Positions 11,375 through 24,000 of a stretch of DNA of 64,000 nt are shown here, one piece after another. This DNA is from Neospora caninum Liverpool. Its lineage: Eukaryota; Apicomplexa; Conoidasida; Eucoccidiorida; Sarcocystidae. Both the position numbers and the translations under genes were made by a program. The notes beneath the pieces were generated by a model. The model ran no database searches. It saw nothing but the letters and a program-made list of their open reading frames with translations, and was not told the origin of the DNA. Numbering within the stretch: position 1 is the first letter of the stretch; every line of letters begins with the position of its first letter. Location: positions 1,570,793 to 1,634,792 of the forward strand of contig NC_018392.1 of assembly GCF_000208865.1 (NCBI RefSeq), given 5' to 3'.

Positions 11375-14300
11375 ATGCGTCCTCGCTCGCTGTTCTTCTC
11401 CGCGCTGTGCAAATGCACGCGCGAGAGACCGTCCTCTCCTTCTCTCTTCTGCCTTCTCTCCGTCACGCTCCTCCTTTCTCTTGCCGACTCCTCTCTCTGG
11501 CTCTCGCACCCTTCCCTCGGTGACTCCTCGGCCTCGTTCCTCCTCCCCGTCTGCGAGGCCTCCCAACATCCCTCTTCCTCTTCTCGTGCTTCGCCTTCTC
11601 CATCTCCTTCCCTTTCTTCTGCACCCTTTCCTGTCGCTTTTGAGCGCGCGACCGCCTGGGGGGCATATCGGCCGGCAGCGTATTTTTCTCTCCGTGCCGC
11701 GACGCATGCACGCGGCTTCCTCACAGGCCTCGCGTGGGGTGGCGAGGGCATCGTCTCGTCCACAGCTTTGCACTCGGCGCTCGCACACGCCTCGCACCCC
11801 TCGGGCCTCGCACAGACTTCCCCAGACAGCGAAGGCGCGCGCCTCGCCCCAGGCGCGCCGCAGGGCGAAGATCCTCTGGAGTGGGAGAGGGCGAGACGGA
11901 AGCGAGAACAGGTTCACCACCTCATCAGGGATGAGGACATCCTGGACGACAGACGCTGCAAGGGGGGGTCGAAAGGCGAGAGCGAGACGACCGTGGCTGT
12001 GGATGCATGCACGGAGGGAACGCAGTTCCAGTGGAAAGAACACGACGGACTCTTTTACGGCAGCCAGGACATCCTGCACCGGCGACGCGTTTCTCCGGGG
12101 GCGCGGCCCGTGGACACGGAGGACTTGAAGATTCGAACCACGTTCGCCAAGCATCCCGTGCACGCGGACAAAATCTTCTCCTTTCGGCTCTCGGCCTCAG
12201 TCGAGCGCGGCGAGCGCGGCCAGGCCGCAGAGCGAAACCAGGCCGCGACGGTCGCTTCCCTCTTTGTCTACTTCACGTCGGAAGACGAAGATTTCGCCGT
12301 GTTTCTCCACCCGGACACGAAGCGCCAGAAGATACAGGCGGCTCGTCGCCTGTATCTTCTGGGGCGCGGAGACAGCGCTGCGGAGGACCTCTTGGCCGTG
12401 GTCGAGACGAAGCTGCAAAGGCGCGAGCGCGGCGAGGGCGAGAAAGGAGACAGAGACGCCGCGTTTGGGATCTTTTTCGGCAGCTCGCTTCTGTCCTGTG
12501 CGGCGACCCAGGCGTGGGATGCCGCCTCGCACATTGAGCACCTGCTGCGCAAATCGCACGAGAAGCCCGCAACCTCGAGAGGCGAGGGGCTCGACGCGTT
12601 TCGCCACCTTCCCAACGAAGAAGAAGAAGACGCGAACTTCTTCGCGCTGCAGGTTCTCGGGTCGGTTCCCGCGAAAGCTGCAAAAGAACACAGAGACGAG
12701 ACAGACGAAGAGGACGACGGAGACACCTGGGAGGAAGAGGCCGAGGAAGACGCACTCGTCATTGACGTTCACGTCTTCACCGGTGGCATTCTGGGGAAGG
12801 GAGACGCGCGGATCGACGGCGCGAATCCACGCGCCCAGACCTCGGCTCCTGGCCGTCCGCAACAGGCAAACAGCCGCTGTGACTTTGACTGCCTGTCTTC
12901 TCTATCTATTGAAGAAATCGACAAGCGCATCCAAGCGTTCCTCTTCAGTTCTTCCTCTCCGTCCTCTCCCTCGTCGCTCTCTCCCTCTGCTTCCTCTCCC
13001 TCGTCGCTCTCTCCCTCGTCTTCCTCTCCCCTGGGTGGTCACCTGTCCTACCTCGCTCGCCTGTATTCGCGTCTTTTCCATCTCCACCTCGAGGCGACCT
13101 TTCCCGGACCTTCGCCGCTCGCGCTGCGTTCCGCGATGATTTCGAATCTTCTGGGAGGGCGCGGCTTCTTCGCGGGAAAGCTGCCGGTGTCTCCAGCTGC
13201 GCATGAGGCGGCGCCGCTCGAGTCCCGGGACGAGGAGGAGCAGACGGCCTCTGAGGGAGAGCGGCCGGCGAAGCCAGAGCACGATGCACCGGGGAGGCTT
13301 CTGGGCGACCTCGCGCTCTTCTCCTTCGTTCCCGCCCGAATGAAATTCCCACGTCCTTGCCTGTGGGATGAAGGCATGCATGAACTCGTCGCCCTCGAGT
13401 GGTTCCCCCTCCTCGCAGCACAAAACCTCGTCTCGTGGATGCAGATGCTCAAGACTTCCGACCAAATCTACCCAGGCAAGTCTCGCCTCTTTCTCCTCTC
13501 TCGTTCTTCTTTTCTCTCGTTCGGCTCCTCTCTCTTCCTTTCTCTTCGCCTCTGCCTTTGTCTCGCTTCCTCTCGGTTTCGTTGCAGGTGTGTTTTTGCG
13601 TGTCCGTGGTGGAGCTTTCGCCTGGCCTCGCGTCCCTCGCTGTGTCAGGCGCGTTGTTCTCGCGCGCGGAACCGCCTCGTGGCTCGGGAACGCCTGAGCC
13701 CGTTCGTGTCCTCTTGCCTCCAAATTCTTGTCGCTCCGTTGCCTTTCTCGAGTTCCCGCTTTTTCGAGGCGGCCGTGCCTTCTTCTGTCCTCTCCCCGCT
13801 TCCGCTCGTCTTCCCCGAGTCGTCTCCCGGTCGCAGTGTCGCCTCTTTTCGAGGGGACCCAAACCGACCCAGTCTCTGTCTCTCTCTCACTCGTTCGGTG
13901 TCTCTGCGGCCCTCCCCACTCGCCCACTTCTCGCACTCTGCGTGTGAGTGTCGCCGTTCCCGCACCTCCAGTTGTCCTGTCTCGCGTTCGCGCTTCAGGT
14001 TGGTTGCCGCGTGAGCTCGTGCTGAACAGCGAAATGGCTATGGGCATGCCGCCGGCGTTCCTCGTGCAACATCCTGAAGCGGGGAATCCGCCGACGCTAG
14101 TTTTCGCGCTCGAGAAACTCGTGGATATCGCCGCGCAGGCGCCGAGGCTGCGTCACCCGCTCTTCCGGCTGCTGACTCAGAACCGCCTTCCCTCGCGGGA
14201 CCAGATCGAGGGGATTGCGGCTCTCGCGGTCGCTGGGGGAAAACGACGCGGCCAGAGCGAAACCAAACGCGGCGGCCAGACCCCCGCTTCGCTCCTCTCG

Positions 14301-15352
14301 GAATTGGTCGCCCTCACAGACGGACCAGACGGAAACTCCTCGGCGGAGGCGTCACTCTCCACAGTCCTCGCAAACTGCATCCAAGCAATTGCTCCTCTCC
14401 TCACACAATGGATCAACTACTACGTACACATGCACACAACAATCATTGACGAAGCTCCAAACACCTCTTCTTCGCCCACCTCCTCGTCTTCTGCGCCCAC
14501 CTCCTCGTCTTCTGCGCCCACCTCCTCGTCTTCTTCGCCCACCTCCTCGTCTTCCTCGCCCACCTCGTCTTCTTTGCCAACTCCTCCTCCCTCGTCTTTG
14601 TCTTTGCTGTTGGATCCTCGACGGTATCCAAAGTGGCACGAGCTGCCGCCCTCGGCCCCAGCGGCTTCCTTCAGCAGCGGGTTGGACGACTTTCCTCGTC
14701 CACTCCAAGTTTACGACAGGGCGGAAGAAGCGGAACCCCCTGCAGCCCACCTCGACCTGCACGTGTGGTTTCTCGGTCTCCTGCGAGGAGCCGAGCGCGT
14801 CTGTGCATTTCTGGAGAATCGGACAGCCGGCGGACCTCGGGACACACAGCGCACAAAGGAAAGCAGAGCCTGCCGAGAAAGTGAGCCGACCGAGAAGGCT
14901 GTCGAAGCCGAGAGGGGGAAGTAGCGAGAGCGAAGGACCGGGATCCCAGAGACGCGGAAGTCTCGAGCGCACTGTAGCCGACGGCGAAAACGTCCACCTG
15001 TCACGCCACACGCTCAAAAAATTCGAGTCATAAATTGTTGATGAATCAACATTCGGGTATTTTTAAAGCTACCCAGCACGCGTTCTCCCCCATTGTCTCT
15101 GCTTCACGTTTCGTCCCCTAGACAGCTAAGGTGGAACAAATCGGCGAGAGTCTCGTGATTTTGACGGTGTCGCTCTGTCGCCTTTTCTGCGTCGCCTCGT
15201 GCACTTCTCGCCCTCGCCGCCTCACCGCTCGTGGGCACGTCGCGCCTTTTGTCTTGCCTCTGGTTTCTCAGTCCAGGCTTCCTGCAAGTGCATTTGGACA
15301 GGTCACCCGCGCAGCATCAGACTGTTTTTTTCGACGCCTGCAGAGACGCAGT

Positions 15353-15399
<47 letters not shown>

Positions 15400-15854
15400 G
15401 TGTTTTGTGTATTCGGAGACAGGGAGACTTGCCTTGAACGCCACGCACTACGACAGGTTTGTTTTCTGTGCTGTTTGCCAGCGTATGGACCAGCTCTCGC
15501 TTCTCTCATTGTGAAGCTGCTGGGTGTCGATACACCCCAGTCCGTCTTCACCTCCCTCCTCGTCTCCGACTCGTGCTCCGCTCCTTCCTCTGCTGGAGTG
15601 TGCAACTGGAGAGTGCAGCCGCCGACAGCGTCGAGTCTGTACTTGCACGCTGCCGGGATCCTCGTGGACTTTGCGACAAAACAGCCGCTTGTGAAGACAA
15701 GACGCGAGGACGAGCCTCAGCGCCTCGTCCCCGTCCCGGTGTGGCCGTGGAGAGAAGACGGAAGGTGAGGCTTCACCCCAGTGTCTGCCCCTCCGTCATG
15801 CCTACAGATCAGTGCGCTGGAATGCCCCTCCAGCACTCTCTCCATATTCAAGTG

Positions 15855-15896
<42 letters not shown>

Positions 15897-17015
15897 GGCG
15901 TGTGGCTGTTTTCAAGACGGCCGATCTTTGTCGCGTCGGACGCTTACTGCTTGATTAGCCTGTTTCCCTGGCTTTGCCCGTTTCTAGTTTTCGATGGCCT
16001 CTCGTTTCATCGGTGTTTCCTCTCCACGCGATTGGACTTCACCTTCACTCTTTCTCACCTCCTCGTCCCGGGTATCGCCTTGCGCCTGTGTTCTCTCGCT
16101 TCTCTTTCTCTCCCTTCTCTTCCTCTCTTTTGTTCACTGTCTCTTCGTATTTTCCTCTCTCTTCTCTCCTTTTCCTTCTAAGCTTGGTCTCGCCTCTCTT
16201 CATCTTTCTCTTCATCTTTTCCTCTTCTCGGTTTCTCTGTTCTTTCCTGCAGGTGCGGCCGGGAGTTCCCGATCGCGACGGGTCGCCCCGCGCTGTGCAA
16301 CCCGCTCTCTGCGAGCCCGTGCTGCTCGGCGGCGGGGTTTTGCGGGGCGTCTCAGGAGTACTGCGCATGCGCTTCTTGTTTCCGCACGCCGGCGCTCACA
16401 GAACGGCGGTTCTGGGGCTACGAAGCCGTCGGACCCGCGCCCTCGTCCTACGTCGGCGTACCGTCGCTGCTCCCCCTCGCCCTCGGCCTGCTGCCGTGGC
16501 GCGGCCACCTTCCCTTCCTCGTGGCTTCGGGCCCAGAAGGCGACGCGCGCGCGGCGCGACCGGCGGCGAGCGGAGACACCGGAGACGCGCGCGAAGCAGG
16601 GGACGTGCTTCTGCGCCGAGTCATGGACGTGGCTGAGAATGAAGAGCTGGGCTTCTCCAGTGCGTTCGGCCTCCGTAGCCTGCGCAAAGGGGACGCGCTG
16701 TACCACCAGGCGAGCGACTACTGGCGAGGCGACGTGTGGATTCACATCAGCGCCTTTGTTCTGAGCGGCATTCGACGCTTCTATTTGAACGGCCTGACTG
16801 CGCGGGAGATGCAGCCCGGAGACGAGAGACACACGGCGTTCTTGAAGAACTTTTACGCCACCGTGCGAAGAAGAGTGCTGCTGACCGTCGAGAGAGAATG
16901 GGAGAGAAAGCAACAATTCTACGAGAGATACAGCGACATCGACGGAACCGGCAAAGGCCCTTTCCCGTTCGCCGGCTGGACGACCATGTACCTTTTGCTC
17001 CTCACGGAGAAATAA
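11375..17015 (+). CDS. GCS1: Mannosyl-oligosaccharide glucosidase (processing alpha-glucosidase I, GH63)
   Basis: ER membrane enzyme that trims the outermost glucose from N-linked precursor glycans. Exons 11375-13475, 13999-14880, 15482-15764 and 16253-17015 join in phase to 1,342 residues (human is 837). A hydrophobic signal-anchor (LFCLLSVTLLLSL) follows the start. Family landmarks in order: AYFSLRA and FLTGLAWGG, EHDGLFYGSQDI, FARHP-type strand, ATFPGPS, LWDEGMHELVALEW (about residue 663), MPPAFLVQHPE, SSGLDDFPRP, AAHLDLHVW (about 948), GILVDF, YWRGDVWIHI, and FYERYSDIDG...GWT (about 1311). Inserts: an acidic region near 12600-12760, a serine/alanine minisatellite, and a cysteine-rich domain at 16254-16379. 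Intron 1 uses a GC donor. The usual E-R-H-x-D-L-R-C-W motif has alanines in place of its first two residues. Start at 11375 is chosen because it places the anchor at the N terminus; 11330 is an alternative. Confidence 0.9.
13476..13998 (+). other. GC-AG intron in glucosidase I
   Basis: The exon ends CCAG at 13475 and the intron begins GCAAGT, the consensus of rare GC-AG introns. It ends TTCAG at 13998. Splicing here joins SDQIYP to GWLPREL, exactly what the GH63 family needs; no GT donor nearby gives the right frame. Confidence 0.75.
14467..14577 (+). repeat. In-frame 21-bp minisatellite in glucosidase I exon 2
   Basis: Repeated CCCACCTCCTCGTCTTCTGC-type units encode T-S-S-S-S-(A/S)-P. The unit length is a multiple of three, so copy-number change would keep the frame. 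Confidence 0.8.
15524..15535. repeat. GTGT-N4-ACAC dyad inside glucosidase I coding exon 3
   Basis: GTGTCGATACAC, extended by GG on the left and CC on the right. It encodes L-G-V-D-T-P. Confidence 0.6.
16254..16379 (+). other. Hevein-like (chitin-binding type 1, CBM18-like) domain in glucosidase I
   Basis: About residues 1090-1131. Eight cysteines in the order C-G, C, CC, C-G, C, C, C. The core spacing CC-x5-C-x6-C (CCSAAGFCG...YC) is that of hevein domains. It starts at the first full codon of exon 4, directly after intron 3, and sits between the ILVDF strand and the YVGVPSLLPLALGLL segment that matches human YVDALGYVSLFPLL. Human and yeast glucosidase I have nothing here. Sugar binding is an inference from the pattern. 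Confidence 0.6.
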
Positions 17016-17665
17016 AGACAACGCAGAGCGCAGCGACGGGCAAGGCGAGAACCGCCGCCCAGAGAAACCAGACAGAGAAAACACTAGGCGAGCAGAGACC
17101 GACGTTTGGGGGGAAGGCGGGGGGGGGGGGGGGGTTAGTGCGTTTTCGACCCGAATCCGCTTTTGCGAGATGTGTTCTCTCGGATACACACGCCGTGCTT
17201 TTCACATCCACAGCGTTCGTTGACATGGCACGTGCAGATTCGCAGAGAGGCGTATCGCTGGCGACAGAAAAGACTGCTCAGACACTAGCAGGATCACTGC
17301 TCTCGCGCTGGGAGTCTCGGAACCCCTCGTGACGAGAAACGTTCCCCGAGGAGGCGACGCTCCGTTGCGAGGCTCTTCCGTCCGTAAACCTCTTTCCGCC
17401 TCTCGCGCGCGGCGCGCCTCTCTGCGGGAACCTGCGTCTCTCTGTCATTCGTCTCTGATCGCGCACGCCCGCGCGGAGTTGAGCGCTGCTCCAGCGAAGC
17501 CAGGCGCCGCCGCTGCAACCTTCAAAGGCCCAAATTCACCCGCGTCCAAAACGGCCGCGATTTCAAACCGGCCACGAACTCTGCAGAGAGGACCGCAACG
17601 TCCTCTGTGCTCTAATCGGCGGATGCATATGCACTTGCACAGATATCTACATAGATATTCATATT

Positions 17666-17698
<33 letters not shown>

Positions 17699-18295
17699 TG
17701 ATATAAGAGAAAAAGCGAGAGCGGAAGTCGATATCTATGTGTGCGGGTATGTGATCGCTTTTGCAGTGTCCTCGCGAAAGAGCCTTCATGTTCCACAAAG
17801 GCTTCGCTTCCTCTGTTTCCCGATTCGAAACGTTTGAGGTCGAGAGCGGAAAGCGAACACTCCTGCGCATGCGGCTTCCGTAGTAGCGAAAAACAATGTC
17901 GCCTTGCAGATTCCTCCGCCACAGCGGCAATTTCAAAACAAGGGCGCAGGCAGATGGTTACAAACACGAATCTACACATTCACTCAGATCCAAATATGTG
18001 CATGCATGTGTACGTGCCTGCAGGGGAGGGATCTCTGTCCGTCTGTTCGTGGGGATCCGCATATAAGCCGACACGCTAAGCAGGCCGTTTAGAAGAAAGG
18101 CATGTGCGTGCGAGCCCTTGATACTACCTAGATCTTTGTCTGTGTGGACATGAAATGTTGAAACGATACTAAGGCACATGCATCTAAATTCAAAAAGGGA
18201 GGGACGCGGATGCATATCCACAATTGCATATATCGGTACGTGGTGCCCGAGTGCCCACTTTTGTGGCTTCATTGCGTCGGGAGGTTGCGCCTCGG
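17016..18295. other. Convergent intergenic region between glucosidase I and COG7
   Basis: 3' UTRs of both genes must lie here. Contains a run of 16 G at 17119-17134 and TA-rich DNA around 17660-17700. No coding signal seen. Confidence 0.6.
17119..17134. repeat. Poly-G tract
   Basis: Sixteen consecutive G bases, shortly after the glucosidase I stop codon. C runs of 12 and 14 occur at 24165-24176 and 56171-56184. Confidence 0.85.
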
Positions 18296-20930
18296 TCAAA
18301 GACCCGATTGCGGGAAAACGCCGAGTTTGTACAGGAGAGCCCAGATGAGGGTGATTTCGTCATTTTCTGTTTCCTCGGAACTTCTCCAGAGATCGGAAGC
18401 TGGGGAGTCGAGTGCCGCGGATGCAGCGGCACACGCTGCCCAGACGCGCTCGATTTCGCGAGGAGACGCTTCTCCATTTTCGCTTCTTTCCCTGGCAAAT
18501 CTCCGTCGGACGCGGGCCTCGAACGCCGCGAGACAAGCAGAAGGCGACACACGGCTCTCGCATTCTCTTGCTTCCTTGCCGTCCTCTTTTTCCGCTGCAG
18601 AGACGTTTTCTGCGCTTTCGCGTGCCGACTCGTCTTCCGCGAGGAGGGTTTCCAGTCCCAGAAGAAGCAAACCGATCGTCCACGTCGGGCCTCGCTTCCT
18701 TCTCTCTCCCACTTCCCTCTCTCTGTCTCCTCTCTCTCGTTCTTCTCTCTCTCCCACTTCCCTCTCTCTTTCTTCTCTCTCCTCTCGTTCTTCTCTCTCT
18801 TCTCTGTTCTCTGCCTCGCCTCGCTTGCTGCCTCCTTCGCCTTCCGCGTCCTCGGCCTCCAGTTCAAAAGGCAGGCTTTCCTCCTCCGGGTCGTAGCCGA
18901 GAGAGCGGGAGAGACTGGCCAGGTATCTTGTGTCCGCCTGGAGCTGAAGAAGAACACCCTTTTCGACGACTTCTCTCCGCGGCCCCGCGCCCTTCGCGGC
19001 GCAAGATGGAAGCTCCACTTCGAGCAACGTGCGGCAGAAGGCGGTGGACGTCGCCGAGAGAAGGCCAGCAATGAGCGGATCGCCTGCATTCTCCACCTAG
19101 AGAAAGGGAACACCGGAAACCGCCGCAAGAGAGATGGAACACGCACGCGAGATAGACAGCGACGCGTCTCAACGCCTTGCTGCGTTGCGCAGGGAGAACA
19201 AATAGTGTGCGGCGCAGCACGGTTCCGTGCAATGTCCACACGAGGAAAGAGTCGACGCGGCCTCTTGCTTCAACAGGTCGTGGGCTTCACTGAAACTCCG
19301 CAAACTACCTTTCCCTGGCTCCCTGGCCACCGTCACTCACACGGAAGGGGTGAGCACAGCCACCGACTCTTCCTGCATTCCTCAATATGTATATAGCGTT
19401 GTCTCCCTCTCTGCCTGCAAGGTGTAGAGATATCTGTACACAGAGCGAGGTGTATGTGCAGAGACGTGTTCAGATGCGCGTTGCTGCGAATGCGAGAGCA
19501 GAGAGACAACCCGCTTCACATCGCGCGCTTCCACACAAAGAGGCGCCGGCCCCGCTGAGCGAGGACGGGCGATGCACGCATCCACGGAGGTGTTCACGGA
19601 GAGAGCGAAATCCATCGCCTGCAGCAGTACTCAAAAGGCTCAGCCGCCCCCGAGTCAAGAGCGACAAACGTTTGCGGCTGGCGGGCCGTGCGCGTGTGCG
19701 CGCGTACCGGGTCGGTGTGTGGAGTCTTCTCAGGCGCTTTGCTGCCTGCGCTCGCGAGTTCGATGTGCGGCAGGAGTTGGAGACAAAATTCTCCGGCGGC
19801 TGTGGCAACGCTCGAAGGCAGCACCTCTCTGCGGCCTCGCCGCCTGGGAGTTTCTTTCTCGCTGCCCGCCGCAGGCTCGCCTGCGCCAGAATTGCGAGCG
19901 TCGGGGTCGGTCTGTGGAGGCGCCACGCGTGCGCGACCAAAGACCAGTGGATAGAAGCGACGAAGAAAGAGAGAAAACGGAGTCGAACAGGCGAGGAGCA
20001 CCAACGCCCGCGACGCGTGCACCAGACTCGTGTACGCCGCGAAACTCGCGGGAAACACGGACGGAAGCGGCGGGGAAGAAACGGCCGGGAGAGAAGAGTT
20101 CGAAGCAGCGAGGAGAGAAGCGCTGTGCGCCACGGCACTTGGAGACGGATAGACGAGCAGGTCGGGGTGTCTGGGAGACGAAAAGTGACAGGAGACGAGA
20201 AAACAGAGCGCCTCAACGTCTGTCAAGAAACGCAACACCTCTCTCGTCCAGGGACAGAGAGAAACTGCAAAAAAAGCGATGACTTTTATAAGTGGCGTAC
20301 ACGCACCACCGCAGAACTTGGATCCGGCAAACAAAGGCATTTTCAAGATCTACACCCCAGCGGTCCACCAAAAAGATAATTCTATTTTAAACGGTTTAGA
20401 TAAACGCTCAGCACAAGGAGGCAGGCACACCCAGCCAGCCGCATGCATATCCCGCACTGAACCCGATATACATACGCCACTACAACTGGACATTTACCTA
20501 TACATTTTCGTATATGAAGAAAAATACTCTGAATTTTATTTGAACAGGTACTTTATTTACACTAAAATATAAAAGATTTCCTATATAATATGCGTGCGCG
20601 CATGTGCTGTGCATAGAATCTGTGCATGCGGTTCAGGGACACGCAAACAATGGCAGAGCAGAACGGGCCGAGTTTGAGATGTGAGAAGAAAACGATAAGC
20701 CTGTTCGTGTATGCAACAGCTCCTGTCGAACCTACAAGTTTATCAGCCCGCGGAGATAGGTGTTGAAACGACTCTGGCGCCGGTGAGTCGCCAGCGCCTC
20801 CTCAAAGACAACAGCCGCTCCCTGGGAACGCCATCAGGCAACACACATTCATTTACATGTAGGCAGATGCACGCGTGCATAGCTGCATATACATATACGT
20901 ATATATATATATATATATATATATATACGT

Positions 20931-20996
<66 letters not shown>

Positions 20997-20997
20997 G

Positions 20998-21033
<36 letters not shown>

Positions 21034-24000
21034 TGTAGGCGCGTAGATGTACGGTACGGATGTAGACGGACACGTAGATATGTATGCATTTTTGCAGATC
21101 AGTGTATCTATAAAGATCTGCGTGCACAGATACAGACATAGTTTTACAGGTGTGCAGCGACTTGAGTTTAGATCCCACGCTCAAGCTGGCTGTACAGAAA
21201 GGTGCGCAGAGCTCACAGTTGCTACGCATGCATTGACACTCCTGCACTTGACGAAGAACGCCTACAGCGCAGTTTCCATGCATTTTCGCGACTCTCTTTT
21301 GCATCTAGTCAATTTCACCCAGGTGCAAAGGTGTATGTCTCCCAGGCTCTCTTCTCTGTTTCTTCTACTGGTATCTACACAAGTCCGCATACACAGGTGC
21401 TATCCATGTCTATCGGTCTATCTCTGCATGCGTGGACCGGCCTGTATTGACGTGCACCTATCCACTGAGTTGTCGGTCTGTATCGAGGGAGACCGCTCAC
21501 TTGCGCCAGCTTTTGGTGAGCTGTGGAGAAAAGCAGGTATTGCTGCATGCACGTGTTGAGGAGCGAGATGTCGAAGGGGAGACATGAGGGCAAGAAATCG
21601 AGAGGCAGGAAATCGCTGTCTCTTCCTCTTCCTTGCTCGTCTCTCCTTGCTCCCTGGCGGCTCTGCTCGTCCTGCAGACTCTTCGCCTGCGGCACACAGC
21701 GAGGGAAAGACACAGTGGAAATGCGATAGAAAAAGGAGATGCGTACACGCCAGGTGTTCAGTCCTCGAAGCGAGCCTGGACACTGCGAGGACATGCACGC
21801 TGGAAAGGCCGGGAAACAGAGACGACAGACGAGGAAGAGAATCAAGAACGGAAAGGAGGCTGCGGCAGAGGACTTCTCAGAGAGAGAGAAGGAAGGCAAT
21901 GCGTGAATCCGCTGAGTGTGCGCTGGACTAGAACGGTGCCAGAGAGAACGGACGAAACGAAAAAAGACGAGAAACGAAGCCTAGCGCAAACAGGCGGGTG
22001 TCTTCTGGAGGTTCCTGAAGGTCGGGAAGCCAAACAGAAGGACGAAAACCGGGCGTTCCCTACAGAATACGCAAGCACATGCAGAGCGAGAAGACGAAAG
22101 AGACGGCCAGCGAGAACAGGAGAGATAGACAAAGAGGAGAGAGGACGAAAGAAAGAAGAGGAAGAGACAGAAGACGGGACGAAAAGGACTGAGTGGTGGG
22201 CAAGAGAGAAAAACTGCGAGGAATCATGGACAGAAATGTTTCCGTCGGACTTTGTATTGGATGGTATGGGCGAAGGTCTGAAGGACCGGAGAGAGAGACG
22301 AAAGAAACTCCGCCACAGCTCCGTCCGTGGAGGAGAGAAGACACGGCGCAAGCGCAGCATGACACGCTCCCGTGGCCAACGCGACAAAGGACGAGTCGGC
22401 GAGGCGTTGGAGAGAACGATCTAGACGGCCTTCGAGCTCCATAACAACCTGAAAAAGGAAAGACTTTCTCGCCAAACTGCTTGCCGCATGACGTATAAAC
22501 ACTACTGCCCTTTCCCGCCGTCTTTTCTTCCCTCTTCCCTTCTTCCGTCTCTCTTCGTTTCCTTCTCTGTTCTTGCCTTATTCTCTTTCTCCCTGCGAGG
22601 CTGCCGAGCCCCGCCCTGTTTGGATCTTTAGTTCTTCCCCACAACTTTTTCGACGCTTTTCTCTCCTCACTGCTTTCACATGCACCCCTTCCTCTGTTCA
22701 GCTTCTTCACAACACGCGGCCTCTCTTGAAGCCAGGCTCTCTGCGTGGGGCTTCCGCCGCTGACACGATCGCTGGCCTCATTCGCTCTTGCCTCCTCTTC
22801 TGCTCTCTCCTTCTCTCTCTTTCTCTCCTTCTCTCTCTTTCTCTCTCTCCTCTCTCTTCCTCTCCTTCTCTCTCTCCTTCTCTCTCTCCTTCTCTCTCTC
22901 CTTCTCTACCTTGGTCTGCCCGTCCTTCTGTCTCGTAAGTTTCTCCTCTCTCTTTTCCTCTTTTTTCCTGACCTGCGAAGGAGTCTGTCGCTTGTCGAAC
23001 GGTCTCACGGACGGCGCCTCCTGCATGAAGGCTGCCTTGAGGGCTTCCCAGAGGGCTGCGTTGTACTGGCAGAGGAGCGGGGCGGGGAAGAACAAGCACG
23101 TCGACGAGAGCTGCAGATGCGCACAGAAAAAAGCGGAAAGGCCGGCTGATTCCTGCGGCTCCGAGACGACGGAAACCGGGAAACGAGGCTACGGACGGCG
23201 GGGATTGCAGCCGCGAGCGCAGGGGAGTTGCGGACAAGCGCCCAGTGGGAATGGTACAAAAAGGCCACGCGGCGCGTACCTATGCCGTACAGTCCTATGC
23301 GCGCTTCTGCTCCTGCGTGAAACGAACGCAACGTCGCGCGTGTTTCAACGAGGAAGCCACTCTATCGAACGGCCCCGGAGGGGTCTGCGCGACAGGCCAC
23401 ACGCTCAGCGTCCTTTTCGCTGCGCATCGCCCGTGCTTGCCTTCACTTCGTCGACTGGCGCCGCGTCTCCTCTCTCCATTCGCGGGTTTGCTGCTCTCAC
23501 CTTCTGCCACAGCTGAGGAATGTGGGGTTCGCTCTCGGCCACGACTGGCGTCGCGCACAGGAGCGTCACGCAGGTCTCGTACGCCTGCAGCAGTTTCTCG
23601 ATGTGCTGCGGAAGAAAACAGGAAAAGAGGAAAGCAGGAAGAGAGGAACGGCGTTTCGACAAAGTATCAGCTGTCCATTGTTCAGCAATGCGGCGGAAAG
23701 ACGACGAGAAGGCTTCACTGCAGTTCTCAAGTCGCACGCCCTCCCGCACGCGAACACGCAAAGAAACTTACAGACCGAAAGCTGATAGACACTCCGGTGT
23801 CGAGAAATTGACAGTTGCACGCAGAGCCACAGACAGATATACACCTCGGCTGACAGAAAGGGGTACCGAGATCGCTACAGAGAGATACAGCGCCGCAGAT
23901 AAGCATGCGTAGAGAGATAGAGACAAGAACGAAAGCCTGGCATAGATTACAGGAGGCCAAGCACAGAGACTGATGAGACAGTGGAAATCCAGAGGCAGAT

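Noticed and set aside
12902..14047. 381-codon minus-strand open frame
   Set aside because: Antisense of glucosidase I; rich in R/E/G as expected from a GC-rich shadow frame.
18224..19396. 390-codon plus-strand open frame
   Set aside because: It is the antisense of the last COG7 exon, which is supported by homology on the other strand.
20931..21032. CRISPR-like or satellite array
   Set aside because: The GATA units have no spacers; an ordinary tetranucleotide microsatellite.
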